This document shows positions 18,752 to 28,822 of a DNA stretch of 64,000 bases, piece after piece. The position numbers and the translations under genes were made by a program. Location of the stretch: assembly GCF_022815905.2 (NCBI RefSeq), contig NZ_CP119327.1:620001-684000 (forward strand). The letters are read 5' to 3'. Source of the DNA: Staphylococcus sp. NRL 16/872. Lineage in GTDB: Bacteria > Bacillota > Bacilli > Staphylococcales > Staphylococcaceae. The notes under the pieces are model-generated. The model was not told the DNA's origin and did not search any database. It was given only the letters and a program-made list of their open reading frames with translations. The first letter of the stretch is position 1, and every line of letters starts with the position of its first letter.

Positions 18752-18896
18752 GCAATTATCTCCTCCTCAATATCATTTAAACATGTTCGTATTTAATATT
18801 TAGGAATATTAGATAAGTGGTAGGAATCTTTAAGTGAACGGTTGAAAATTCTATGTTAAATAATGCTATTGTTAACCGTTGGACTTTTAAAGCAAA

Positions 18897-20273
18897 TTAA
18901 TATTCATGTTTTAATAATTGAACGGTAAAGGTAGTTGTATTGTTTGTTGGACATTCTACGTCAATTGTTCCTTGATGTAATTCAATAATTGCTTTTGTTA
19001 TAGCTAATCCTAAACCATTACTATTTTGTTGTGTATCCGTTTTATAAAAACGATCGAAGACATGAGATTGCGCTTCTTCAGAAATAGTGCTTCCTTCATT
19101 TGTTACTGTAAAAATAATTGTGTCATTTTTACAAGAAAGTGTCACATCAATCGTACTATCAGTTAATGCATATTTAACTGCATTTTGAATTAAGTTGAAA
19201 AAGGCTTGATATAATAAGCGACTATTTCCTCGGAAATAAATATCCTCGATTTCCGATAAGAGCATCAGATTTTTATCATCAAGCGCAAACTGTTCATGAC
19301 GAATAATCTCAGTAATTAAAGCAGTCAAATGGATCTCATCATTGAATTTTAAATGTTTAGCATTATCTAGTTCGGAAAGTAAAAGTAACTCTCTAGTTAA
19401 ATCGCTTAAACGTGTTACTTCTGAATGAATATCATTAATATACATATTGCGACATTGACCAGTTTTAGCTTGTTGCAACTCACTTAACAAACGTTGTATA
19501 TGCGTTAAAGGTGTTTTGATTTCATGTGAAACGTTTTGCACGAAATGTTGGCGCATATCATCCACTTGTTTCAAAGATTGACGCATATCCTCGAAGCGAT
19601 ATTGTAGCGTACCGATCTCATCATGACGGGTCTGTTTAATTGGAGTATCAAAGTCACCATTTATCAAACGCTCAGTAGCATTTTTTAAAAGTTTTACCGG
19701 ACGGATAATTGAATAAGTTGATAGAATAACAAGCGTGATAGAAATGATAAGCAATAATCCTAGAAGTACACTTAAAAAGATGCGGAATTCACTAAAGGTT
19801 TGACCAATATCAGGACGCATAAACACAGCGATAGGTTGATGTCGATGCATAAATCTTACACCGACTGTATTATCTGTTTCATTATCGAAGAAGCCTGTGA
19901 CAAATAATTCATAAGGCTTATTTTTTATGCCGTGAAAGTCATGGCCTTTTAATACTTGATCTATCGAAGCATTGCTTAAGTTATCTTTTCGAAAAGGCTG
20001 ACCATAAAAAGATTTATGATGATGTTGGTCCACGGTCATAATTTGATAATTCATTTGACCTAAATGTTGAAAGTACGCGTCTAAATTTGAAGAAGCAATA
20101 TGATCATTATAGGAACGTGCTTCTTTTAACGTGCGCATAATCTTAGCATCATTACTTGGTTTCAAATTGAAATGATAATAGACATTGGTGAAAAGGAAGC
20201 TGACTAATGCACTAAATAAAATTACGGTGATAGTATAAATAGCGATTCGACTATAAAGTGTCTTAAACATCAT
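18897..20273 (-). CDS. hssS: HssS, haem-sensing histidine kinase
   Basis: 458 residues: membrane helix 1 (about 10-30), an extracellular sensor region of about 130 residues, helix 2 (about 165-187), HAMP, then [18 protein letters not shown] with the phosphorylated His (about residue 247), the N box [13 protein letters not shown] and the G box [11 protein letters not shown]. With HssR it senses toxic haem and switches on the divergent hrtBA efflux pump. Its start lies inside the hssR 3' end, an 11-base overlap. Confidence 0.93.
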   Translation of the reverse strand: MMFKTLYSRIAIYTITVILFSALVSFLFTNVYYHFNLKPSNDAKIMRTLKEARSYNDHIASSNLDAYFQHLGQMNYQIMTVDQHHHKSFYGQPFRKDNLSNASIDQVLKGHDFHGIKNKPYELFVTGFFDNETDNTVGVRFMHRHQPIAVFMRPDIGQTFSEFRIFLSVLLGLLLIISITLVILSTYSIIRPVKLLKNATERLINGDFDTPIKQTRHDEIGTLQYRFEDMRQSLKQVDDMRQHFVQNVSHEIKTPLTHIQRLLSELQQAKTGQCRNMYINDIHSEVTRLSDLTRELLLLSELDNAKHLKFNDEIHLTALITEIIRHEQFALDDKNLMLLSEIEDIYFRGNSRLLYQAFFNLIQNAVKYALTDSTIDVTLSCKNDTIIFTVTNEGSTISEEAQSHVFDRFYKTDTQQNSNGLGLAITKAIIELHQGTIDVECPTNNTTTFTVQLLKHEY

Positions 20274-20937
20274 GACTCACCTTGTAACCTTGACCTCGCA
20301 CCGTTTGGATATGTATATTGGCTTGTAATTTACTCAGACGTTGTCTTAAGCGCTTAATATGAACATCGACTGTTCGCTCATCACCTTCATAATCAAAGCC
20401 CCAAATCTTCTCAATTAAAAAATCTCTCGTGAAAATATGTTTAGGCTGACTACACAACAGAAAAAGTAATTGAAATTCTTTTGAAGGTAAATTCATTTTT
20501 CGAGTATTTACTTGTATCTCCATATATGTTTCATTTAGCAACATATTACCGATTTGGATCTCACTTTGCGCATTTATTTGATAGCGGCGCAATATAGCCT
20601 GAATTCGAAATAATAATTCTTTTACTTCAAATGGTTTGGTTACATAGTCATCAGTGCCACTTATGAAAGCATGTTCCTTATCACTTAACGCGTCTCTCGC
20701 AGTCAACATTATTACAGGAATGTCATAGTAATCTTTTAAGGTTTTACAAAGTTTAAAGCCATCTATCCCTGGCATCATAATATCGACAACGGCAATATCT
20801 ACTTGGTGTTCATTTAAGTATTTCAGTGCTGATTCTCCATTGGAATGGGTAATCGTATGGATATGATTTGCCTCTAAATGAGTAGAAACATAGTGTAATA
20901 ACTTTAAATCGTCATCTACAATTAAACATTTCACCAT
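20263..20937 (-). CDS. hssR: HssR, haem-responsive response regulator (OmpR family)
   Basis: 224 residues: receiver domain with acidic DDD at 8-10, phospho-acceptor Asp 52 ([11 protein letters not shown]), LTARD and the Lys in YVTKPF, then an OmpR/PhoB winged helix (about 125-222) with [16 protein letters not shown] and VRGQGYK. It binds the direct repeat upstream of hrtB and activates the pump genes. The first gene of the hssRS operon, facing away from hrtBA. Confidence 0.94.
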   Translation of the reverse strand: MVKCLIVDDDLKLLHYVSTHLEANHIHTITHSNGESALKYLNEHQVDIAVVDIMMPGIDGFKLCKTLKDYYDIPVIMLTARDALSDKEHAFISGTDDYVTKPFEVKELLFRIQAILRRYQINAQSEIQIGNMLLNETYMEIQVNTRKMNLPSKEFQLLFLLCSQPKHIFTRDFLIEKIWGFDYEGDERTVDVHIKRLRQRLSKLQANIHIQTVRGQGYKVSHDV

Positions 20938-21008
20938 CTACGTCTTTCTCCTTCAATGTTTTAGAATCATTATACGAATAACTTAATTAGAAAACAATTC
21001 TTCTCATA

Positions 21009-21028
21009 GTTCACATTCAGTTCATATT
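21009..21028 (+). promoter_or_regulatory. HssR-binding direct repeat upstream of hrtBA
   Basis: GTTCACATT (21009-21017), two bases, then GTTCATATT (21020-21028). This matches the known HssR direct repeat with 2-base spacing, one mismatch in the first copy. It lies 16 bases before a TATATA (21045-21050), a position suited to activation where the -35 is poor. Confidence 0.9.
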
Positions 21029-21072
21029 CTGAAATTAAGCTTTGTATATAGCGTAGTAGGGAGGAATTACAA

Positions 21073-22128
21073 ATGAACTTAGCATGGAAAGAAATGAAAT
21101 TTTATAAATTTCGATATACTTTAATCATGTTAATCATATTTTTATTAGGAAGTATGGTGTTATTTATTAGTGGCTTAGCACAGGGCTTGGCCCGTGAAAA
21201 TATCTCATTTTTAGACAATATGAATGCACGCTATTACATTGCTAAAGATATGAAAGAGGCAAAAATAGAAAGTTCACAGCTAACTTCAAAACAACAAAAA
21301 CAAATTGAAGAGATTACTCATCAACAGCCAACTACAATGGGGCCACAAACTTTAAAACTACAAAATCAAGACACAGATGTTTTAATTTATTCGACATCAT
21401 CAAAGTTACGTCCAAAACTTAAAACGGGTTCATATCCACACAACAATAATGAAATTGCTATTAATCAAAAATTAACGGGCGAACGTATTAATGTTGGAGA
21501 CAAAATAACATTTAAAGGACATCATCAACAGTTTAAAGTGAGTGGTGTAATTGAGGATACGATGTATGCCCATAGTTCGATGATTTTAATGACAAAAGAA
21601 GGGTTTGATCAAATCAATCAACAAGTTTCAACATTTTATCCAACAACTAATTTAAATAAGCAACAATTAGATAAAGTCAATTCTCTGAAAGGTGTAAAAG
21701 TGAGCACACAATCTACATTAACTGACAATATTGCGAGTTATAAAGCAGAACAATTACCACTTAATCTCATGATTGCTAGTTTATTTATTATTACAGCTAT
21801 CGTTTTAAGTGCTTTCTTCTATGTAATGACCATTCAGAAGGTTTCTCAAATAGGGATTTTAAAGGCGATAGGCATTAAAACACGACATCTACTGTTAGCA
21901 CTAGTATTACAAATTATAATGACTACTTTGATTGGTGTATTCTTAGCTATCTTTCTAATTGAAGTGTTACAACTTCTAATGCCAGTCTCTATGCCGTTTT
22001 ATTTGAATACGACAAACATTGTAGTAATGATTGTGATATTTTTAATCGTTGGACTGATAGGGACGATTCTTTCGTTCTTTAAAATTTTGAAAATAGATCC
22101 TATCGAAGCAATTGGAGGTGGAGAATAA
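21073..22128 (+). CDS. hrtB: HrtB, haem efflux permease subunit (FtsX-like)
   Basis: 351 residues; ATG after GGGAGGAA. One N-terminal membrane helix (about 13-35), a long extracellular domain (about 45-230) and three C-terminal helices, the MacB/FtsX plan. The C-terminus ends in [15 protein letters not shown], typical of FtsX-like permeases. With HrtA it removes haem from the membrane. The stop overlaps the hrtA start by one base. Confidence 0.93.
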   Translation: MNLAWKEMKFYKFRYTLIMLIIFLLGSMVLFISGLAQGLARENISFLDNMNARYYIAKDMKEAKIESSQLTSKQQKQIEEITHQQPTTMGPQTLKLQNQDTDVLIYSTSSKLRPKLKTGSYPHNNNEIAINQKLTGERINVGDKITFKGHHQQFKVSGVIEDTMYAHSSMILMTKEGFDQINQQVSTFYPTTNLNKQQLDKVNSLKGVKVSTQSTLTDNIASYKAEQLPLNLMIASLFIITAIVLSAFFYVMTIQKVSQIGILKAIGIKTRHLLLALVLQIIMTTLIGVFLAIFLIEVLQLLMPVSMPFYLNTTNIVVMIVIFLIVGLIGTILSFFKILKIDPIEAIGGGE

Positions 22129-22793
22129 TGACATTACAACTTGAACATGTATTTAAATCATTTGGCAAAGGTAGTTCACAAACACACGTGTTAAAAGATA
22201 TTAACTTTACTGTTCAACCTGGTGAATTTGTCATCTTAAATGGGGCTTCTGGTTCAGGTAAGTCTACACTTCTTAATATATTGGGAGGACTGTTGACTGC
22301 TACGAAAGGTGACATTCTATATCATAACGAGCCCTTATTTTCTAATAATAAAAAGAAAACGAGGTTACGTCTTAAAGATATTGGATTCATCTTCCAGTCT
22401 TCTCATTTGGTGCCATACCTCATAGTGAAAGAACAACTCACGATTGTGGCTAAAGAAGCGGGTGAAACTACTAAAGTAGCTAAACAACGCGCGGAAAACC
22501 TACTTAATGAGATAGGTTTAAAACATCGATTAAATGCTTATCCTCATATGCTATCAGGAGGAGAGAAACAACGAGTAGCGATTATGCGTGCGCTCATGAA
22601 TCAACCTAAATTATTGTTAGCAGATGAACCAACTGCTAGCTTAGATGCTGAGCGTGCGGTAAATGTAGTAGAAATGATTAGAAATCGCGTCAAAAGTAAT
22701 AACATTATTGGGATAATGATTACACACGATCAACGTTTGTTTGAATATGCAGATCGTATTATTCATCTGGAAGATGGAAAGATAACTTCATAA
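22128..22793 (+). CDS. hrtA: HrtA, haem efflux ATPase
   Basis: 221 residues, a complete ABC ATPase: Walker [10 protein letters not shown] (39-47), signature [11 protein letters not shown], Walker [13 protein letters not shown] and switch His in MITHDQRL. It belongs to the MacB/LolD-type ATPases that pair with FtsX-like permeases. Translationally coupled to hrtB and followed by a strong terminator, so the operon is hrtBA. Confidence 0.95.
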   Translation: MTLQLEHVFKSFGKGSSQTHVLKDINFTVQPGEFVILNGASGSGKSTLLNILGGLLTATKGDILYHNEPLFSNNKKKTRLRLKDIGFIFQSSHLVPYLIVKEQLTIVAKEAGETTKVAKQRAENLLNEIGLKHRLNAYPHMLSGGEKQRVAIMRALMNQPKLLLADEPTASLDAERAVNVVEMIRNRVKSNNIIGIMITHDQRLFEYADRIIHLEDGKITS

Positions 22794-22798
22794 ATATT

Positions 22799-22840
22799 AA
22801 AAGCCCATAGATGCGAACATAGTCATCTATGGGCTTTTGT
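22799..22840 (+). terminator. Terminator after hrtA
   Basis: Fifteen-base arms 22799-22813 and 22824-22838 (AAAAGCCCATAGATG / CATCTATGGGCTTTT). Confidence 0.9.
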
Positions 22841-22868
22841 TATAAAATCATAGGTTCTAAAATATAAA

Positions 22869-23825
22869 TTAAAATATGATTAAAATTGAGATAATACATA
22901 TAATCGCAAAATAGAATGCTAGCAATAACTTATACTGGTACATTAAAGCTAAAAAATCACGCACTAAAGCAATATCAAAAAAATGATACGGCGTATGACT
23001 GCCAATACCATCCATCTTTAAATGAACGGAACGTGCAAAATGTAAGCCTCTTAAAATATGAAATTGGCTTGTGACACAAAGCATTCTAGCTGAGCGTGAA
23101 AATTGACTAGCTATGATGTCTTTCGAAAATTCAAAGTTTTCATAAGTACTTGTAGATTTATCCTCCAGAATAATTGCAGAAGCGGGTACGCCACATTCAA
23201 TTAAATAACGTTGCATGGCTAAAGCCTCTGTTATCGGTTCATCGACGCCTTTACCCCCACTTACTAAAACTTTATAATTTGAAGTTTGACTTTCTAACAC
23301 ACGTAACGCGCGATCTAGTCGATCAGCTAACATTGGCGTTACTTTTTCAGAAAAAATGCCTGCCCCTAAAATCATAATTAAATCATATTGTTTTGTTGTA
23401 ATCGTACGACCGAATGCAGAAGACCATACCATATAAAACGTGAAGGCATAACAGGCACTAAAAGCAACCATAGCTAACCATAAAAAGAGACCATTTATGA
23501 TAGGAAAAGGGATTGTGCTAATATAAAACAAAATCGCAATAATTAAGGCACCATGTATGAAATGTTTTATCATTTTGCTCAGAAATTTTACTCCCTTTTT
23601 CAAAGTGAACAAATGATTATGTTTGATGAACAAGCCAATGATAGCTAATAGCATTATAATGAGCAAACCAAGGGGTAACGTCATTGTGATTAGGTTAATA
23701 ATATTAACAAGGAAACACAAAATAATAGTCAATATAAACATGGGTAAATTGAGTAAAAAATGAATATTGAATAACACGCCTAACATAATTAATAAAATGA
23801 TAAATGAAAGAATAATCGCAACCAT
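22869..23825 (-). CDS. YdcF/ElyC-like (DUF218) membrane protein
   Basis: 318 residues. Several N-terminal membrane helices (about 1-145), then a DUF218 domain: DLIMILGAGIFSEKVTPMLADRLDRAL, VSGGKGVDEPITEALAMQRYLIECGVP, LEDKSTSTYENFEFSK and VTSQFHILRGLHFAR, and a final membrane helix. Members such as E. coli ElyC/SanA affect envelope precursor lipid recycling; the biochemical reaction is not firmly known. ATG start after GAGG. Monocistronic, converging with hrtA. Confidence 0.82.
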   Translation of the reverse strand: MVAIILSFIILLIMLGVLFNIHFLLNLPMFILTIILCFLVNIINLITMTLPLGLLIIMLLAIIGLFIKHNHLFTLKKGVKFLSKMIKHFIHGALIIAILFYISTIPFPIINGLFLWLAMVAFSACYAFTFYMVWSSAFGRTITTKQYDLIMILGAGIFSEKVTPMLADRLDRALRVLESQTSNYKVLVSGGKGVDEPITEALAMQRYLIECGVPASAIILEDKSTSTYENFEFSKDIIASQFSRSARMLCVTSQFHILRGLHFARSVHLKMDGIGSHTPYHFFDIALVRDFLALMYQYKLLLAFYFAIICIISILIIF

Positions 23826-23985
23826 AATTAGAACCTCGTATATATTTGTCTATTTAAATGTAATTGAAATCTTTATATTTTAGCAACCATTATTATTGAA
23901 TTATAGTTTTCAAGCGTAACGATTATTGATATTATTTAACAGAATAAATGGAAATTATTTGAGATTACCAACAAGGAGTTAGGCC

Positions 23986-24444
23986 ATGAGCAGAATTTCA
24001 AAAAATCATATCGAATTTATGAAACGTTTTATTGATGATACCAATACGTTAACTGCTAAGTTATTAAAAGACCAGCAAGTAAAATATGGTATTTCGATGG
24101 AACAATCTAATGTATTGCGACTATTAAGTCATCATCATGCCTTGACTATAACTGAAATCACGGAAAAACAAGGGGTTAATAAAGCCGCCGTAAGTCGCCG
24201 TATTAAAAAACTTATTGATAGCGGATTTGTAAAATTACAAAAGCCTAATGATAAAATCGATCAACGTTTAAAATATGTAGTTCTAAGTGATAAAGGACGT
24301 CAATATACAGAAGAAAATAATGAGATTGTGAGTAATATTGTCAATGATATGGTAGAAGATTTATCAAGCCAAGATATTGAAAAAGCATTAAACGTATTGT
24401 ATGTGATTGATGAACGTTTAAAAAAATATAATGCAAAGATTTAA
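23986..24444 (+). CDS. tcaR: TcaR, MarR-family regulator
   Basis: 152 residues; ATG after AAGGAG. The N-terminus MSRISKNHIEFMKRFIDDT is almost identical to the S. aureus TcaR I remember. The MarR winged helix spans about 35-110, with ITEKQGVNKAAVSRRIKKLIDSGFVKL as recognition helix and KIDQRLKYVVLSDKGR as wing. TcaR regulates the tca locus and, in other staphylococci, biofilm (ica) and surface-protein genes. tcaA follows after 174 bases. Confidence 0.93.
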   Translation: MSRISKNHIEFMKRFIDDTNTLTAKLLKDQQVKYGISMEQSNVLRLLSHHHALTITEITEKQGVNKAAVSRRIKKLIDSGFVKLQKPNDKIDQRLKYVVLSDKGRQYTEENNEIVSNIVNDMVEDLSSQDIEKALNVLYVIDERLKKYNAKI

Positions 24445-24618
24445 AAAATCGATAGCGAAGTGTCAAATTTTTTTACAAGTTTGGGCAAAGTAATGATAAT
24501 ACGTAAATAGAAAATTATTAAATATAAAGTATTAAGTGTTCTTACACAAACTATCTATATTATAATAAAACTATCTTTATAAAATAATTACATCAGGCGA
24601 GGGGAAGTTGGTGATTAA

Positions 24619-25995
24619 ATGAAACAATGTCCTAACTGTGGTCAGAAACTACGAAGTAAAAATATACGACAATGTCCAAATTGCGGTAAACAAATTAATG
24701 AAAAAGATGTCAAAGTGAAACAAAATCAAGCCCCTCATGCAGAATCTTCAAATATTAAACTTAGAAAATTTATTCCTTGGGCGATTGTTATTTTTATAAT
24801 TATTTTAATGATTATTGTCTTCTATTTAGTAAGAAATTATAACTCTCCAGAGGCACAAACGAAAATTCTTGTTAATGCTATAGATAATAACGATTCACAA
24901 AAGGTTGCAACATTATTGAGTACGAAAGAAACACATGTCGATATTGAGGAAGCCGACGAGTACATAGCGTACGTAAAAAGTGAAGTAGGAATGAAAAAAT
25001 TTATTCATGATGTTAGAGATACCGTGGAGAAATTAAATAAAAGCGATGCTAAAGAAGCGACTTACATTAAAACACGAGCAGGAAATAACGTACTAAGAGT
25101 AAGCAAAAATGGCACGCGCTTTTTAATCTTCGATAATTTGAGTTTCACTGCGCCAACGAAAGAGGCAGTAGTAAAACCTAAATTAGAGACTAAATATGAA
25201 TTTAGAGCAGGGGGTAAAAACAAAACTGTCGTAGCAGATGCTAATAAAACTATGTCTTTAGGTAAATTTATCCCAGGTATTTACTCTATAGATGCGGACA
25301 AAGAAACAGAATATGGCAAATTCACTGGTCAACTCAAATTTGATTTTAGATATGGTAAAGGTTCTACAGTAGAAGTAAATGAAAATTTTAATGAAGCACT
25401 ACTTACAGTTAAGTTAAAAGGTAAAAGTGACTTAGAAGATAATTCACTGAAAGTAAAAATAAATGATAAAGAAATGAAGTATTCAACTTCTAGAGAATAT
25501 GGTCCATATCCTCAGAATAAAGATATTGTTATCTCTGCTTCTGGGAAAGTAAAAGGAAAAACTTTTAAATCAGAAACGAAAACGATGAGAGCAAAAGATT
25601 TAGGAAATATTAATAGTGTCGAATTAGAATTTGATGATGAAGCGATCAGTGATTATGTTGAGAAAAAAGAAAATGAAGAAAATAGTTTGAAAAATAAATT
25701 GAGTAACTTTTTCAGTGATTATTCATTCTCTTTAAATACAGCCATTACAAGTAATAATTTTGATTTGGTCAGTACTTTTTTTAAAGATAATTCAGACATC
25801 TACCAAAAAATTAAAGATAATTTAGGGGCAACCCCTGGGTTAACACAACCACAAATTCTTAGTGCTTCACAAAAAGGCAATAAAATTGAAACTAAAGTAC
25901 AAGATTTAAATAATAATGGTCAATATCAAACCACTGATTATGAATTAACTGAAAACAGTGACGACGGTACATTACAATTTGTGAAAGCAAAATAA
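24619..25995 (+). CDS. tcaA: TcaA, zinc-ribbon membrane protein linked to glycopeptide susceptibility
   Basis: 458 residues. An N-terminal double CxxC zinc ribbon (Cys 4, 7, 19, 22), a membrane helix (about 51-71) and a long extracellular part. RNYNSPEAQTKILVNAIDNNDSQKVATLLSTKET and FLIFDNLSFTAPTKEAVVKP are strongly conserved in TcaA. Loss or low expression of tcaA raises teicoplanin resistance in S. aureus, and the protein has been connected with envelope and teichoic-acid release. ATG after GAGGGGAAG with a rather long spacing. Confidence 0.95.
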   Translation: MKQCPNCGQKLRSKNIRQCPNCGKQINEKDVKVKQNQAPHAESSNIKLRKFIPWAIVIFIIILMIIVFYLVRNYNSPEAQTKILVNAIDNNDSQKVATLLSTKETHVDIEEADEYIAYVKSEVGMKKFIHDVRDTVEKLNKSDAKEATYIKTRAGNNVLRVSKNGTRFLIFDNLSFTAPTKEAVVKPKLETKYEFRAGGKNKTVVADANKTMSLGKFIPGIYSIDADKETEYGKFTGQLKFDFRYGKGSTVEVNENFNEALLTVKLKGKSDLEDNSLKVKINDKEMKYSTSREYGPYPQNKDIVISASGKVKGKTFKSETKTMRAKDLGNINSVELEFDDEAISDYVEKKENEENSLKNKLSNFFSDYSFSLNTAITSNNFDLVSTFFKDNSDIYQKIKDNLGATPGLTQPQILSASQKGNKIETKVQDLNNNGQYQTTDYELTENSDDGTLQFVKAK

Positions 25996-25996
25996 G

Positions 25997-26208
25997 AAGT
26001 GGGATAAAAGAGGTCTGGACAGAAGCGTTTTGGATGTGAGCAGAGCTGAAAGAGGCTGGGACAATAATAAAATGTCTCAGCCTTCGTTAACATATTGGCA
26101 GTAGCTGACTGATTTGAAAAGACGCTTTAATCAAGCTTTCTTCAAATCTAGTCAGCTTTGCCGGGATGGGAAGACGAAATTAATTTTAATTTCTGTCCCA
26201 CTCCCTGC
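25997..26208. repeat. Staphylococcal intergenic palindromic repeat between tcaA and tcaB
   Basis: A nested inverted repeat. The outer ends AAGTGGGA (25997-26004) and TGTCCCACT (26194-26202) pair. Inside are GGCTGGGACA/TGTCTCAGCC (26054-26063, 26073-26082), AGCTGACT/AGTCAGCT (26103-26110, 26150-26157) and a GGGATGGGA...TCCCACTCCC stem (about 26163-26205). It resembles the GGGACAGAA-type intergenic repeats common in staphylococci. The rest of the gap to 26323 is AT-rich with no gene. Confidence 0.75.
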
Positions 26209-26323
26209 TTTAGTATTGCCCTAAGCATAAGATTTTGATGTCTTAGTCTCTATGCACACTCTTTTTTAATTGTTTAAATACACAATGATTTTCAACTAAT
26301 AAATTGAAGGCGGGGGCTTATAT

Positions 26324-27418
26324 ATGAATGAGGAACAGCGACAAAATAAACATTCGCTATTGTTTATTATTATCTTGGGTGCACTGACTGCTATTGGGGC
26401 ATTATCCATTGATATGTTTTTACCAGGTTTACCAGAATTGAAAAAAGATTTTAATACTACAACTTCAAATGCTCAATTAACATTATCATTATTTATGATT
26501 GGATTAGGATTGGGGAATTTATTTGTAGGACCGATTTCAGATAGTATCGGACGAAAGAAACCTTTAGTTGTTGCTATGATTATCTTCACACTAGCGAGTT
26601 TAGGTATTGTTTTCGTACATAATATTTGGTTTATGGTATTTTTGCGCTTTGTCCAAGGTTTCACTGGAGGAGCTGGAGCAGTTATATCTAGAGCCATTGC
26701 CAGTGACATGTACAATGGTAACGAGTTAACTAAATTTTTAGCTTTATTAATGCTAATGGGATCTTTATTCAAAGTCCCTGAGTCACTAGCGGTTGAACAT
26801 AGAGATAGTAGTGGTATAGGCGTTATCTTTAGGAATTTTAGAAGTCTATTTTCAACGCCACGCTTTGTCTTACCTATGTTAATTCAAGGTGTGACATTTA
26901 TTATGTTATTTAGTTATATTTCTGCTTCACCATTCTTAGTTCAGAAAATATATGGCGTCTCAGCTTTACATTTTAGTTGGATGTTTGCTGGCATAGGAAT
27001 TACACTAATTATTTCAAGTCAATTAGCTGGTAAGTTGGTTGACTATGTTCATCCACAGAAGCTACTACGTGTAATGACATTTATTCAAGTCATAGGTGTA
27101 GTAATAGTAACGTTAACTCTAATTAATCATTGGCATTTTGTAATGCTAGTCATTGGTTTTATCATTCTAGTTGCTCCAGTAACAGGCGTTGCTACTTTGG
27201 GATTCTCAATAGCAATGGAAGAACGTACTACCGGAAGTGGAAGTGCTTCAAGTTTATTAGGGTTATTACAGTCATTACTAGGTGGAATAGTGACACCACT
27301 TGTAAATCTTAAAGGAGAATATAATAGTACGCCTTATATCATTATTATTTGTATTACCGCTATCGTATTGATTGTATTACAATTATTGAATATAAAAATA
27401 TTTAAGACGAAACTATAA
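26324..27418 (+). CDS. tcaB: TcaB, Bcr/CflA-type MFS transporter with internal in-frame gap
   Basis: 364 residues; ATG after GGCGGGGG. The N-terminal half is normal: ALSIDMFLPGLPELKKDF, LFVGPISDSIGRKKPL and FVQGFTGGAGAVISRAIASDMY. After LTKFLALLMLM (about residue 147) the sequence jumps directly to GSLFKVPESLAVEHRDSSG. In TcaB and other Bcr/CflA proteins a segment of about 38 residues (motif C and the next two helix halves, usually beginning NGVAPVIAP) lies between. The usual length is about 402. The frame is kept, so a protein is made, but with one or two membrane segments missing; transport activity is doubtful. Bcr/CflA proteins normally export drugs. Confidence 0.85.
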   Translation: MNEEQRQNKHSLLFIIILGALTAIGALSIDMFLPGLPELKKDFNTTTSNAQLTLSLFMIGLGLGNLFVGPISDSIGRKKPLVVAMIIFTLASLGIVFVHNIWFMVFLRFVQGFTGGAGAVISRAIASDMYNGNELTKFLALLMLMGSLFKVPESLAVEHRDSSGIGVIFRNFRSLFSTPRFVLPMLIQGVTFIMLFSYISASPFLVQKIYGVSALHFSWMFAGIGITLIISSQLAGKLVDYVHPQKLLRVMTFIQVIGVVIVTLTLINHWHFVMLVIGFIILVAPVTGVATLGFSIAMEERTTGSGSASSLLGLLQSLLGGIVTPLVNLKGEYNSTPYIIIICITAIVLIVLQLLNIKIFKTKL

Positions 27419-27432
27419 TAATTAATGTAATT

Positions 27433-27472
27433 AAAGGAGCAAAGACTTTCAATTAAGTCTTTGCTCCTTTAA
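27433..27472. terminator. Bidirectional terminator between tcaB and the tetR-type gene
   Basis: Sixteen-base arms 27433-27448 and 27455-27470 (AAAGGAGCAAAGACTT / AAGTCTTTGCTCCTTT). Confidence 0.9.
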
Positions 27473-27480
27473 TCTTTCCT

Positions 27481-28032
27481 TTAACGTTGTAATTTAAGTG
27501 TATTTGCTAATAAAGCATTTGCTACTATTTCAGGGCTTTCTTTACAGCCATCTCTTAGCCAGCTTAAAATGATGCCAGCTTGTCCACTCATAGTATAAGT
27601 AATAAAGAATGTTTTGTTTTGAATAGAAGTTTCATATTCGCCTAAAATTTTAGAATAATAGGTTTTAGTTATATCGAAATAGTCTAACACTAATTCTTTA
27701 TTAGGGTGAGAAATAAATATAGCGTGATAGAACGCTTTTTTTCTATATATATATTTCAATATTATATAGAAGAATTTATAGACTTTCTCAGGATTTTTTT
27801 TAATACTTTCAAAATTATTTGCAAAAGCATGTAATAATTTTTTATATTTTTTTAAATGGTAATTTTGAATTTTATTTAGTAAATCATATTTATCTTGAAA
27901 ATTAGCATAAAAAGTCGAACGATTAACATTACTACTTGCACAAATCATTTTTATTGAAATACTCTCGATTGGATAAATTTCTAATAAATCTATTAAACTT
28001 CTTATGATTCTATATTTCGCTTTTTGCTTCAT
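27481..28032 (-). CDS. TetR-family regulator of the adjacent efflux operon
   Basis: 183 residues; ATG after AGGTGA. N-terminal helix-turn-helix: IRSLIDLLEIYPIESISIKMICASSNVNRSTFYANFQDKYDLLNKI, with the TetR-type STFYANF recognition element, and a C-terminal ligand domain resembling the TetR_C_33 group (YKFFYIILKYIYRKKAFYHAIF). It is divergent from the EmrA/EmrB-like pump genes, so it most likely represses them. A palindrome lies between the two starts. Confidence 0.85.
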   Translation of the reverse strand: MKQKAKYRIIRSLIDLLEIYPIESISIKMICASSNVNRSTFYANFQDKYDLLNKIQNYHLKKYKKLLHAFANNFESIKKNPEKVYKFFYIILKYIYRKKAFYHAIFISHPNKELVLDYFDITKTYYSKILGEYETSIQNKTFFITYTMSGQAGIILSWLRDGCKESPEIVANALLANTLKLQR

Positions 28033-28066
28033 TATATGTCACCTATATTAATTGTAACTTCAAGTA

Positions 28067-28093
28067 ACCAACAAATTTAACGTAATTGTTGGT
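28067..28093. promoter_or_regulatory. Palindrome in the tetR-emrA divergent gap: operator or terminator
   Basis: ACCAACAA (28067-28074) and TTGTTGGT (28086-28093) pair perfectly, with AT-rich sequence between. Position between divergent regulator and pump suits a TetR operator. It is also followed by a run of Ts on the plus strand, so a terminator-like attenuator is possible. Confidence 0.6.
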
Positions 28094-28162
28094 GTTTTTT
28101 TACTTCACATGTCTTTATAATATTAAAAGTAATTTTGAAAAGCAAATAGGAGGAAAAGTTCA

Positions 28163-28810
28163 ATGAAAAAAATGGTGTTAATAAATATCATCACTATCAT
28201 TGTTATTATTGCTATTGGTATTGTAGGTTTCATGTTATACCACAATGCTACAAGCTATGTAACAACTGATAATGCCAAAGTTGACGGAGATCAAATTCAA
28301 ATCTCAAGTCCTGCTTCAGGTCAAATTAAATCTTTTGATGCGAAACAAGGCGATAAAATGAAAAAAGGTGACAAAGTAGCAGAAGTAAGTGCTCAAGGTC
28401 AAGGCGGAGATGCTAAAGACATGGACATTAAAATGCCTCAAAACGGTACTATCGTTAAAACAAGTGGTATGGAAGGTTCAGTTGCACAAGCAGGTTCACC
28501 AATAGCTTATGCTTACAATTTAGATGATTTATATATTACTGCAAATATTGACGAAAAAGACGTTAACAGTGTAGAAAAAGGCGACAAAGTTGATGTTTCA
28601 ATTGACGGTCAAGATTCTGATATCGATGGTAAGGTAGAAGAAGTTGGTCAAGCAACTGCAGCAAGCTTCTCATTAATGCCATCATCAAATGCTGACGGTA
28701 ACTACACTAAAGTTTCTCAAGTAGTACCTGTTAAAATTTCTTTAGATTCTGCACCATCTAAAAACGTTGTTCCTGGAATGAACGCTGAAGTAAAAATCCA
28801 TAAAGACTAA
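28163..28810 (+). CDS. HlyD/EmrA-type membrane fusion protein
   Basis: 215 residues; ATG after AGGAGGAAA. One N-terminal membrane anchor (about 5-27), then the lipoyl/biotinyl half motifs YVTTDNAKVDGDQIQISSPASGQIKSFDAKQGDKMKKGDKVAEV and a beta-barrel region VPVKISLDSAPSKNVVPGMNAEVKIHKD. It is short for the family and lacks the long coiled-coil arms, as in other Gram-positive EmrA-like proteins. It probably helps the MFS pump encoded 12 bases downstream. The substrate is unknown. Confidence 0.88.
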   Translation: MKKMVLINIITIIVIIAIGIVGFMLYHNATSYVTTDNAKVDGDQIQISSPASGQIKSFDAKQGDKMKKGDKVAEVSAQGQGGDAKDMDIKMPQNGTIVKTSGMEGSVAQAGSPIAYAYNLDDLYITANIDEKDVNSVEKGDKVDVSIDGQDSDIDGKVEEVGQATAASFSLMPSSNADGNYTKVSQVVPVKISLDSAPSKNVVPGMNAEVKIHKD

Positions 28811-28822
28811 GGAGGTCATAGA

